This document shows positions 1-5,558 of a DNA stretch of 8,200 bases, one piece after another. The translations under genes and the position numbers were made by a program. The stretch is from assembly GCA_964511405.1 (NCBI GenBank), contig CAZEFK010000272.1, positions 1-8,200 of the forward strand, written 5' to 3'. The DNA comes from CAZEFK01 sp964511405 (lineage in GTDB: Bacteria > Pseudomonadota > Alphaproteobacteria > Elsterales > Elsteraceae). Each line of letters starts with the position of its first letter. Positions within the stretch are counted from its first letter, which is position 1. Under the pieces are notes generated by a model. That model worked only from the letters and a program-made list of their open reading frames with translations, was not told the origin of the DNA and made no database searches.

Positions 1-644
1 TCGCCCGCCAGCACGGCCGCGACGAAGGCCTGGTACTGGGCGCGATCCAATCCGCAATTGATGTAGTCGGCGCCGCCGCCGCCCGGCCCCGGCTTGTCGT
101 AGCGCGACTGCAGCCACGCCTGGCCCATGTCGATGCTGTCGCGATGGACGATCGGCGCGATGGCGTCGAAGAAGGCCAGGCTGTCCTCGCCGGTGCGGGC
201 AGCGATGCCCTGCGCCAGGTCCGGCGCGGTCAGCGGCCCGGTGGCGACGATCACTGAGTCCCAGGCCGGGTCGGGCCAGGCTATCAGCTCGCGCCTGACC
301 TCGATGCGGGGATGCCGCAGCACGGCGTCGCTGACCGCCTGGGCGAAGCCGTCGCGGTCGACCGCCAGCGCGCCGCCGGCCGGCAGCTTGTGGGCGTCGG
401 CCGCGGCCAGCACCACCGAGTCAGCGCGCCGCAGCTCCTCGTGCAGCAGGCCCACGGCATTGTAGTCGGGGTCGTCGGAGCGGAACGAGTTGGAGCAGAC
501 GAGCTCGGCCAGGCGATCGGTGCTGTGCGCGTCGGTGCGGGCGACCGGGCGCATCTCGTGGAGCACCACGGGCACGCCGGCCGACGCCGCCTGCCAAGCC
601 GCTTCCGATCCCGCAAGGCCGCCGCCGATGATGTGGATGGTCAT
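1..644 (-). CDS. trmFO: TrmFO, methylenetetrahydrofolate-tRNA-(uracil-5-)-methyltransferase (N-terminal part)
   Basis: The 214 visible codons run off the left edge; the full family protein is about 450 residues. TrmFO uses FAD and methylenetetrahydrofolate to make the conserved ribothymidine at position 54 in the T-loop of cytosolic tRNAs. The protein opens with MTIHIIGGGLAGSEAAWQ, an FAD-binding GxGxxG nucleotide fold. It continues with LVCSNSFRS, where Cys50 matches a conserved redox cysteine. Further on are ATGPLT (135-139), TGEDSLAFFDAIAPIV (151-166), RDSIDM and YINC with Cys197, the second conserved cysteine. These blocks line up with my memory of Bacillus TrmFO. The ATG at 644 is chosen because the GGXGXXG motif follows at once and GGAGGA lies 8 nt upstream. 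It is divergent from the P-loop/MlrC unit. Nothing looks broken. Confidence 0.95.
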   Translation of the reverse strand, partial: MTIHIIGGGLAGSEAAWQAASAGVPVVLHEMRPVARTDAHSTDRLAELVCSNSFRSDDPDYNAVGLLHEELRRADSVVLAAADAHKLPAGGALAVDRDGFAQAVSDAVLRHPRIEVRRELIAWPDPAWDSVIVATGPLTAPDLAQGIAARTGEDSLAFFDAIAPIVHRDSIDMGQAWLQSRYDKPGPGGGGADYINCGLDRAQYQAFVAAVLAG

Positions 645-681
645 GGGCCCTGTCCTCCGCCGCCGCGATGCTCGCGTCAAG

Positions 682-716
682 CGCTTTGACATTGTTAAAG
701 CGTGGCGCCGTTCAAT
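682..716 (+). promoter_or_regulatory. Candidate promoter with overlapping dyad for the P-loop/MlrC unit
   Basis: In the trmFO/P-loop divergent gap there is an inverted repeat CGCTTTGAC-ATT-GTTAAAGCG (682-702): arms of 9 bp with one mismatch around a 3-nt spacer. A perfect -35 hexamer TTGACA (686-691) lies inside it. TTCAAT (711-716) matches 4 of 6 bases of a -10 box, but the 19-bp spacing is long. The first start codon downstream with a good ribosome site is at 762. An overlapping dyad and -35 would suit an operator bound by a dimeric regulator. This is inference; no regulator gene is visible. Confidence 0.35.
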
Positions 717-761
717 GGGCGGCGGGGTCGCGCTTGGGCGGCTCACGGCGGGAGGCGGGTG

Positions 762-1070
762 ATGGCCAAATCGACGGTGATCGTGGGTCCGATCGGCAGC
801 GGCAAGACCACCCTGGCGCTGGCGCTGGCGGCCAAGCTGCGGGCCGAGGGCGGCTCGGTCCTGGTGCTGGACAAGGACCTCGTGCGCAACCCGGCGCTGT
901 CGCCCGTGGACTATGCCGAATACCAGGGCTCGATCGAGATCCTGAAGTCGGGTATGCGCAAGGTGTTCGACAAGTACGACCACATCATCTCGACGGTGCA
1001 GGACGGCGACACGCTGCCGCCCAAGATCGACCGGTTCATCTGCGTCAGCGCCTTCAAGGTGACGGATTAA
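762..1070 (+). CDS. Small P-loop (Walker A) nucleotide-binding protein, unknown function
   Basis: A 102-residue protein that I do not recognise as a named family. It begins MAKSTVIVGPIGSGKTTLA, a textbook beta-strand/P-loop/helix with Walker A GPIGSGKT at residues 9-16. A second hydrophobic strand ends in LVLDKD (34-39), a third is YDHIIST (72-78), and a fourth is KIDRFICV (88-95). This strand order resembles a trimmed ParA/SIMIBI or small-kinase core. The acidic residue expected after the Walker B strand is replaced by Ser-Thr, and no lid or substrate domain is present. The ATG at 762 is preferred because GGAGG ends 6 nt upstream; in-frame upstream starts (for example 702) lack such a site. 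The stop lies 11 nt before the MlrC-type gene, whose GAGGAG starts right after it, so the two are probably co-transcribed. The protein is soluble, with no signal peptide. It could be a minimal NTPase, a kinase remnant, or a phage-derived gene. Confidence 0.8.
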   Translation: MAKSTVIVGPIGSGKTTLALALAAKLRAEGGSVLVLDKDLVRNPALSPVDYAEYQGSIEILKSGMRKVFDKYDHIISTVQDGDTLPPKIDRFICVSAFKVTD

Positions 1071-1081
1071 GAGGAGCGTCC

Positions 1082-2545
1082 GTGAAGCTGTTCACTGCCT
1101 GCCTGGGCACCGAGACCAACTCGTTCTCGCCGATTCCGACCGGCCTCGACCTGTTCCGCCGGACCATGCTGGTGCGCGGCGGCGCCCATGGCGACAAGCC
1201 CAACCTGTTCGCCGTGCCGCTCCTGGTGTTCCGGCGCCGCGCCGCGGCCCTGGGCTGGCAGGTCGCCGAGGGGCTGGCGGCGTTCGCGACTCCGGCCGGC
1301 ACCACCACCCGGGCCGCCTACGAAACGCTACGCGACGAGATCCTGGCCGATCTCGAGGCGGCGCTGCCGGTCGACGGCATCCTCCTGAACCTCCACGGCG
1401 CCATGGTCGCCGACGGCTATCCCGACGCCGAGGGCGACCTGCTGCAGCGGATCCGCGCCCGGGTCGGGCCCGCGGTGCCGATCGGGGTCGAGCTCGACCT
1501 CCACGCCCATCTGACCGAGGCCAAGGTCGGAGCCGCCGACATCATCGTGATCTACAAGGAATATCCCCATGTCGACGTCGCCGAGCGCGCCGACGAGCTG
1601 TTCAGCCTGATGGCCGATACGCTGACTGGCCGGATCCGGCCGGTGATGGCGATGCATGACTGCCGGATGCTCGGCATCTACCCGACCACGCGCGAGCCGG
1701 TGCGGTCGTTCGTCGACCGCATGAGCGCGCTCGAAGGCCAGGATGGCATCCTGTCGGTGTCGCTGGCGCACGGCTTCCCGTGGAGCGACACGCCCGAGGT
1801 CGGCAGCCGGGTGGTGGTGGTCGCCGACGGCGACCGCGACGCCGCGGCCGGGCTCGCCCGCCGGCTGGGCGAGGAATTCTGGGACCTGCGCGACGCGGCG
1901 CTGCCGCCCTATCTCGGCATCGACGCAGCGATCGACCGGGCGCTGGCCGGTCCCGCGGGCAAGCCGTATGTCCTGGCCGACGTCGCCGACAATCCCGGAG
2001 TCGGGGCGGCCGGCGACAGCACGCCGCTGCTGGCCCGGCTGCTCGAGCGCGGCATCGCCGACGCGGCGCTGTCGCCGCTGTGGGACCCGGGCGCGGTCGA
2101 AGTGGCGTTCGATGCCGGTGTCGGCGCCCGGCTGCCGATGCGTCTGGGCGGCAAGCTGGGGCCGGCCTCGGGCCCGGCGCTCGACGTCAAGGCCACGGTG
2201 ACGGCGCTGCGGCGCGACGTGTACCAGCCCTTCGGCGGCGCCCAGGCGGCGCTCGGCGATTGCGCGGCGCTGCGCATCGACGGCGTCGACGTGGTGGTCA
2301 ACAGCCACCGGGTGCAGACCTTCGACCCGGTGTGTTTCAGCGCCCTCGGCATCGATCCCGCGCGCCGGCGCATTCTGGTGGTCAAGTCCACCCAGCATTT
2401 CCATGCCGGGTTCGCGCCGATCGCCGCCGAGATCCTGTATGTCGACGTGCCCGGCTCGGCCCCGCCCGACTATCGCAGCCTCGAATACCAGCTGCTGCGG
2501 CGGCCGGTGTGGCCGCTGGTCGCCGACCCGCATGCAGCCGAGTGA
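1082..2545 (+). CDS. M81 family metallopeptidase (MlrC/microcystinase C-like)
   Basis: A 487-residue protein of full family length. MlrC is the third enzyme of microcystin breakdown, a zinc hydrolase that cleaves the linearised products. Most homologues occur outside microcystin degraders and have unknown, probably small-peptide or amide, substrates. The start is GTG with GAGGAG 5 nt upstream; the frame stays open to the left, but homology begins at VKLFTACLGTETNSFSP. Family blocks are ETNSFSP (11-17), LNLHGAMV (102-109), ELDLHAH (137-143) and YPHVD (161-165). Asp139, His141 and His163 have the D-x-H plus His-after-22 spacing that I recall for the zinc ligands of MlrC. The MlrC C-terminal domain includes VADNPGVGAAGDST (301-314) and VVKSTQHFHAGF near the end. 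No signal peptide is seen, so it should be cytoplasmic. It follows the P-loop gene by 11 nt and is followed by a terminator-like hairpin. The exact substrate cannot be read from the sequence. Confidence 0.92.
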   Translation: MKLFTACLGTETNSFSPIPTGLDLFRRTMLVRGGAHGDKPNLFAVPLLVFRRRAAALGWQVAEGLAAFATPAGTTTRAAYETLRDEILADLEAALPVDGILLNLHGAMVADGYPDAEGDLLQRIRARVGPAVPIGVELDLHAHLTEAKVGAADIIVIYKEYPHVDVAERADELFSLMADTLTGRIRPVMAMHDCRMLGIYPTTREPVRSFVDRMSALEGQDGILSVSLAHGFPWSDTPEVGSRVVVVADGDRDAAAGLARRLGEEFWDLRDAALPPYLGIDAAIDRALAGPAGKPYVLADVADNPGVGAAGDSTPLLARLLERGIADAALSPLWDPGAVEVAFDAGVGARLPMRLGGKLGPASGPALDVKATVTALRRDVYQPFGGAQAALGDCAALRIDGVDVVVNSHRVQTFDPVCFSALGIDPARRRILVVKSTQHFHAGFAPIAAEILYVDVPGSAPPDYRSLEYQLLRRPVWPLVADPHAAE

Positions 2546-2686
2546 TCGCGGCTTTACCGCTGCAGGTTGCGCAGGTAGGCTGACCGCTATGGATCGGTTC
2601 GGCCTCCAGCAGATTTGCCGCGTCATGACCCGCTTCGGCGGGCCGCGGGCGTTGCTGCGCTAGGGATCGATCCAGCCACCGCCTTC

Positions 2687-2713
2687 AGGCCCCGCCGGCA
2701 ACGGACGGGGCCT
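2687..2713 (+). terminator. Hairpin with GCAA tetraloop downstream of the MlrC-type gene
   Basis: AGGCCCCG-CCG (2687-2697), loop GCAA (2698-2701), then CGG, a single bulged A (2705) and CGGGGCCT (2706-2713) give an 11-bp GC-rich stem with a GNRA tetraloop. Only a weak T-containing tract (TTGGCATTTCT) follows, so it is not a classic intrinsic terminator. Its place between the MlrC stop and the GNAT gene fits transcript 3'-end formation or stabilisation. The rest of 2546-2760 shows nothing I can support as a gene. Confidence 0.55.
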
Positions 2714-2730
2714 TGGCATTTCTGGGCCTC

Positions 2731-2753
2731 CTCCGTGCCGGCGTCGAACGGAG
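2731..2753 (+). promoter_or_regulatory. Small hairpin covering the GNAT ribosome-binding site
   Basis: CTCCGT (2731-2736) is complementary to ACGGAG (2748-2753) across an 11-nt loop. The right arm contains the GGAG Shine-Dalgarno core of the acetyltransferase start at 2761. In mRNA this could partly hide the ribosome site. The stem is only 6 bp, so regulation is speculative. Confidence 0.25.
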
Positions 2754-2760
2754 AGAGACC

Positions 2761-3309
2761 ATGCCGACCCCATCCCCGTCGCGGCCCCCGTCGCCCCCCT
2801 TGGACGATCTGGACATCCGTGGCCTGCGCCCCGCCGATGCCGACGGCTTGGCGGATCTGTTCAATCTGCCGCGCGTCCGCCGGGGCACGCTGCGGCTGCC
2901 CTTCACGACCCCGGAGCAGATCGGCCAGTGGCTGCAGAACCGCTCCGCCGCGAACCTGGCGCTGGTCGCGACCAGTGGCGGCCGGATCGTCGGCCAGGCC
3001 GGGTTCCAGCGCTTCGACGGGCGGCGGGCCCACGCCGCCAGCCTCGGCATGGCCGTCCGCGACGACGTTCACGGCCGCGGCGTCGGCACGGCGCTGCTGG
3101 CCGCGCTGATCGAGGCCGCCGAGCGTTGGCACGGCATCCACCGGCTGGAGCTGACCGTCCTGACCGACAACGCGCCCGCGATCGCGCTGTACAGCAGGTT
3201 CGGCTTCGTCCATGAGGGGACCCAGCGGGCCGCGGTGCTGTGCGACGGCGTGCTGGTCGACACCCACAGCATGGCGCGGCTGGCGGCCGTTGGGGGAGGC
3301 GGGGCGTGA
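2761..3309 (+). CDS. GNAT family N-acetyltransferase, YhhY/AaaT-like
   Basis: A 182-residue acetyl-CoA-dependent N-acetyltransferase. The strongest match from memory is E. coli YhhY (AaaT), an L-amino-acid alpha-N-acetyltransferase. HRLELTVLTDNAPAIALYSRFGF (127-149) mirrors its RIELTVFVDNAPAIKVYKKYGF. The following EGT (152-154), a variable loop, DGVLVDTHSMARL (162-174) and the FNLPRV..TLRLPF region (34-48) also correspond. The acetyl-CoA pyrophosphate loop is HGRGVGTALL (104-113). Asn137 and Tyr144 sit where the family binds the cofactor and protonates the leaving thiol. A proline/serine-rich N-terminal tail (residues 2-14) precedes the fold. The ATG at 2761 follows GGAG by 7 nt; the frame is open further left but without a ribosome site or homology. 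The stop TGA overlaps the GTG start of the next gene (GTGA), implying translational coupling. Which amino acid or amine is acetylated is not evident. Confidence 0.9.
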   Translation: MPTPSPSRPPSPPLDDLDIRGLRPADADGLADLFNLPRVRRGTLRLPFTTPEQIGQWLQNRSAANLALVATSGGRIVGQAGFQRFDGRRAHAASLGMAVRDDVHGRGVGTALLAALIEAAERWHGIHRLELTVLTDNAPAIALYSRFGFVHEGTQRAAVLCDGVLVDTHSMARLAAVGGGGA

Positions 3310-4196
3310 GTGCAATCGCGCTGATCGGATTGGGCGAGGTCGGCGGCATCCTGGCGCGGGATTTCCAGGCGGCCGGCGTCCGCCGCATCGTGACCTACGA
3401 CCTGGCTTTCGCCGATCCTGCCTCGCGGCCGTCGCGGACGGCGCGCGCGAGGGGCGTCGAGGCCTGCGCCGATGCCGCGGCTGCGGCGGCGGCGAGCTGG
3501 CTGGTGATCTCGGCGGTCACCGCCGGCGCCGCCCTCGACGCGGCGCGGGCCGCGGCGCCGGGGCTCGGCCATCGGCCGTTCTTCCTGGACGTCAACTCGG
3601 TCTCGCCGGCAACCAAGCAGGCGGCGGCGGCCGTCGTGGAGGCCGCGGGCGGCCGCTATGTCGAGGCGGCGGTCATGACCAGCGTGCCGCCCAAGGGCAT
3701 CGCCTCGCCGATGCTGCTGGGCGGTCCCCATGCCGATGCGTTCATTGCGGCGGCGCAGCCCTACGGCATGGCGCTGAGCGCGTTCTCGCCGGAGGTCGGG
3801 CGGGCATCGGCGGTCAAGATGTGCCGCAGCGTCCTGGTCAAGGGCATGGAGGCGCTGCTGACCGAGAGCATGCTGGCGGCCCGCCATTATGGCGTGGAAG
3901 GCGAGGTGCTGGGTTCGCTCGGCGACCTGCTGCCCCATCCGGACTGGCGCCGGCAGTCGCACTATATGATCGGCCGCGCCCTCGAGCATGGCCGCCGGCG
4001 GGCCGAGGAGATGCGCGAGGTCGCCCGCACCGTCGCGGACGCGGGGGTGGCGCCGCTGCTCAGCGCGCCGACGGCGGTGCGCCAGGACTGGGCCTTCGAG
4101 CAGGCCCGGCGCCTGCCCGAGGCGGTGCTGTCGTCCGGCGACCTCGGGCAGCTCATGGATGCGCTGCTGGCGCTTCGGGTACCGCCGGACGCGTGA
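3306..4196 (+). CDS. NAD(P)-dependent oxidoreductase, 6-phosphogluconate/3-hydroxyacid dehydrogenase type with DUF1932 C-terminal domain
   Basis: A 296-residue beta-hydroxyacid dehydrogenase-like enzyme, full length for the DUF1932 subgroup. The N-terminal Rossmann fold has GLGEVG at residues 8-13 and Asp32 at the end of strand 2 (YDL), which favours NAD. DVNSVSP (95-101) corresponds to the family substrate loop. GRASAVKMCRS (165-175) carries the expected catalytic lysine, Lys171; the position four residues later is Ser, not the Asn of classic family members, as I recall for this subgroup. The helical C-terminal half, from about 180, includes RRQSHYMIGRALEHGRRRAEEM, typical of DUF1932. The GTG start at 3306 is chosen because GGGGAGG lies just upstream and GTGA overlaps the acetyltransferase stop. 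A run of seven alanines (58-64) reflects GC-rich codons. The 3' end overlaps the convergent ada gene by 44 bp. Likely an oxidation of a beta-hydroxy acid; substrate unknown. Confidence 0.88.
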   Translation: MSAIALIGLGEVGGILARDFQAAGVRRIVTYDLAFADPASRPSRTARARGVEACADAAAAAAASWLVISAVTAGAALDAARAAAPGLGHRPFFLDVNSVSPATKQAAAAVVEAAGGRYVEAAVMTSVPPKGIASPMLLGGPHADAFIAAAQPYGMALSAFSPEVGRASAVKMCRSVLVKGMEALLTESMLAARHYGVEGEVLGSLGDLLPHPDWRRQSHYMIGRALEHGRRRAEEMREVARTVADAGVAPLLSAPTAVRQDWAFEQARRLPEAVLSSGDLGQLMDALLALRVPPDA

Positions 4197-5319
4197 CGTC
4201 ACGCGCCGCAGAGCTGGCGCCGGCGCGCGCGTCCGATCGTTCGCGGTCGAGCAGCGTCCGTTTGCGGTCGACGCCCCAGGCATAGCCCGAGATCGATCCG
4301 TCCGCCCGAACCACGCGATGGCACGGTATGGCAACCGCGAGGTTGTTCGCGGCACAGGCGCCGGCCACCGCGCGCCGCGCGCTCGGCATACCGATACGCC
4401 GTGCGATGTCGGCATAGGATACGGTCGCCCCGGCCGGGATCTCCTGCAGCGCCTGCCATACGCGTTGCTGGAAGGCCGTGCCGCGAACGTCCAAGGGCAG
4501 ATGCAGGCCGATTTGCGGCGCCTCGATGAAGCCGACGACCTGCGCCACCAACGTCTCGTAGTCGCGATCGGCACCGATGAGATGCGCCTTCGGAAAGCGA
4601 TCCTGCAGGTCGCGGACCAGCTTGTCGGGATCGTCACCGAGAAGGATGGCCGCCACGCCTTTCGTGCTGGAGGCGACCAGGATGGCCCCCAAGGAGGTTT
4701 GGCCGACAGCGAACCGGATCGGCTCGTTTGCGCCGCCTGCCCGGTACTGGGACGGCGTCATGCCGAGCATTTCGGTCGATTTCTCGTAGAACCGCCCGCT
4801 TGAATTGAAGCCGGCGTCATAGATCGCTTCGGTGACGCTGCCGGCGGAGGCCAGCCCCTCGCGGACCTTTGCCGCCCGGTCCGCGGCTGCGTACGCCTTC
4901 GGCGTCAGGCCGGTGGTCGCCTTGAACACCCGATGGAAGTAGCTCGGGCTGTGGCCGACCGCGTCGGCCAGTGTCTCGAGCGACGGCTCTTCCTCGCTCG
5001 CCTCGATCAGCCGGCACGCCTTGGCGACGAGGGCGGCGTTCTCAGCGTCGAGGGACGGTCCTTCCGGATGGCAGCGCCGGCAGGGGCGGAAGCCGGTGGC
5101 CCGGGCGCTCTCCAAGGTGTCGTGGAGCCGGATGTTGCGGGGATGGGCCAGGCGCGACGAGCAGGACGGCCGGCAATAGATGCCGGTCGTGGACACCGAG
5201 TACCAGAACTGCCCATCGGCTGTCTTGTCGCGGGCCACCAGGCGCGCCCACCGCGGATCATCGGCAGCGGAAGTCCGGTCCGCCCGAGGGGCAGAGTTGG
5301 AAGTCCTTTTCATGGCCAT
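4153..5319 (-). CDS. ada: Bifunctional methylphosphotriester sensor / O6-alkylguanine-DNA alkyltransferase Ada
   Basis: A 388-residue protein with all three Ada parts. The N-terminal zinc module (about 20-85) has TTGIYCRPSC and FRPCRRCHPE. Cys49, Cys53, Cys80 and Cys83 are the zinc ligands; Cys49 corresponds to E. coli Cys38, which accepts methyl from DNA phosphotriesters and turns Ada into an activator. An AraC-type helix-turn-helix domain spans about 95-195 (LADAVGHSPSYFHRVFKATTG, GFNSSGRFYEK, LGMTPSQYR). The C-terminal methyltransferase domain has IPCHRVVRADGS with acceptor Cys333. The protein repairs O6-methylguanine and should activate its own gene. The ATG at 5319 has AGGA 6 nt upstream; the ATG at 5313 is an alternative. 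Family members usually end soon after LLDRE (356-360); here a tail of about 25 residues runs into the convergent dehydrogenase gene. No alkB or alkA gene follows. Confidence 0.95.
   Translation of the reverse strand: MAMKRTSNSAPRADRTSAADDPRWARLVARDKTADGQFWYSVSTTGIYCRPSCSSRLAHPRNIRLHDTLESARATGFRPCRRCHPEGPSLDAENAALVAKACRLIEASEEEPSLETLADAVGHSPSYFHRVFKATTGLTPKAYAAADRAAKVREGLASAGSVTEAIYDAGFNSSGRFYEKSTEMLGMTPSQYRAGGANEPIRFAVGQTSLGAILVASSTKGVAAILLGDDPDKLVRDLQDRFPKAHLIGADRDYETLVAQVVGFIEAPQIGLHLPLDVRGTAFQQRVWQALQEIPAGATVSYADIARRIGMPSARRAVAGACAANNLAVAIPCHRVVRADGSISGYAWGVDRKRTLLDRERSDARAGASSAARDVTRPAVPEAPAAHP
4183..4226. repeat. 44-bp repeat, copy 1 (3' junction of the dehydrogenase and ada)
   Basis: This segment matches 6091-6134 at 40 of 44 positions, in the same orientation, with the first 19 bases (CGCCGGACGCGTGACGTCA) identical. 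It spans the dehydrogenase stop codon and lies inside the 3' end of ada. It contains a perfect 16-bp palindrome, CGCGTGACGTCACGCG (4190-4205). In the minus-strand frame used by the sensor gene at copy 2 it would read RRRQLCGA-stop, but ada is read in another frame here. Confidence 0.75.
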
Positions 5320-5345
5320 CTACTTTCCTGCCACTGAATTCCTCC
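5320..5345 (-). promoter_or_regulatory. ada translation start region with an in-frame mini-ORF ending at TAG
   Basis: Reading the minus strand toward ada, a strong GGAGG (5345-5341) sits 6 nt before GTG (5334-5332). That GTG opens GTG-GCA-GGA-AAG-TAG, whose stop (5322-5320) directly abuts the ada ATG (5319) in the same frame. The ada ATG itself has only AGGA (5329-5326). So the best ribosome site serves a four-codon mini-ORF, which could feed ada by reinitiation. Alternatively the TAG is a point change at an older GTG start. Chance cannot be excluded. Confidence 0.4.
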
Positions 5346-5377
5346 AATGTGTTATCGCCTCGGTTCGTGGTCTGCAT

Positions 5378-5531
5378 TCCGGTTCTTGCTTTCTGTCTCG
5401 ACATGCCGCTCGAGCATTTGACTTGTGCATCGCCCAACGCCGATCGATGGATATGAGAGTAAGAACCGGAGTTCCCGCGCAGATCTCGGGAGCTACATCA
5501 AGAACCAGGTCGTCGGGTCCGTCCGATGATC
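5378..5531 (+). ncRNA. Candidate structured RNA leader upstream of the SnoaL-like gene
   Basis: Found by hand folding; no family recognised. An outer 16-bp helix pairs 5378-5393 with 5455-5470 (10 uninterrupted Watson-Crick pairs, then 6 pairs including two G.U). It encloses two 5-bp hairpins, 5397-5401/5410-5414 and 5428-5432/5445-5449, giving a three-way-junction shape. Immediately after comes a 7-bp hairpin 5471-5477/5487-5493 (one G.U), then a 9-bp hairpin 5508-5516/5523-5531 (two G.U) with a 6-nt loop. The G.U pairs work only in plus-strand RNA, which argues for a plus transcript leading to the gene at 5559. The region is visibly more AT-rich than its surroundings. A weak promoter is possible upstream: CTGCCA (5328-5333), 16 bp, TGTTAT (5350-5355). 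It could be a cis-regulatory leader, a small RNA, or a DNA dyad for a regulator. Confidence 0.4.
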
Positions 5532-5558
5532 GAGAAAGAAATATCGCGAGGCATCTCA

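Noticed and set aside
668..1081. Upstream extension of the MlrC frame to about 625 residues
   Set aside because: The extension overlaps the P-loop gene in another frame, has no family similarity, and the GTG at 1082 has both a ribosome site and the start of MlrC homology.
1328..2626. 432-codon open frame on the minus strand
   Set aside because: Shadow of the MlrC-type gene in GC-rich DNA; low-complexity Arg/Gly/Gln-rich translation with no recognisable domain.
2589..2663. 24-codon small ORF (MDRFGLQQICRVMTRFGG...) between the MlrC and GNAT genes
   Set aside because: Only a weak AGG-type ribosome site, no known family, and short ORFs of this size are expected by chance.
3069..4637. 522-codon open frame on the minus strand across the dehydrogenase gene
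   Set aside because: Lies antisense to the dehydrogenase and acetyltransferase genes and out of frame with ada; Arg-rich with no domain. Only its first part, an alternate frame of ada, looks structured.
5383..5398. Possible Ada box upstream of ada (minus strand GAAAGCAAG)
   Set aside because: Only loosely like the E. coli AAAGCGCA element, and the surrounding -35/-10 match is poor; not supportable alone.
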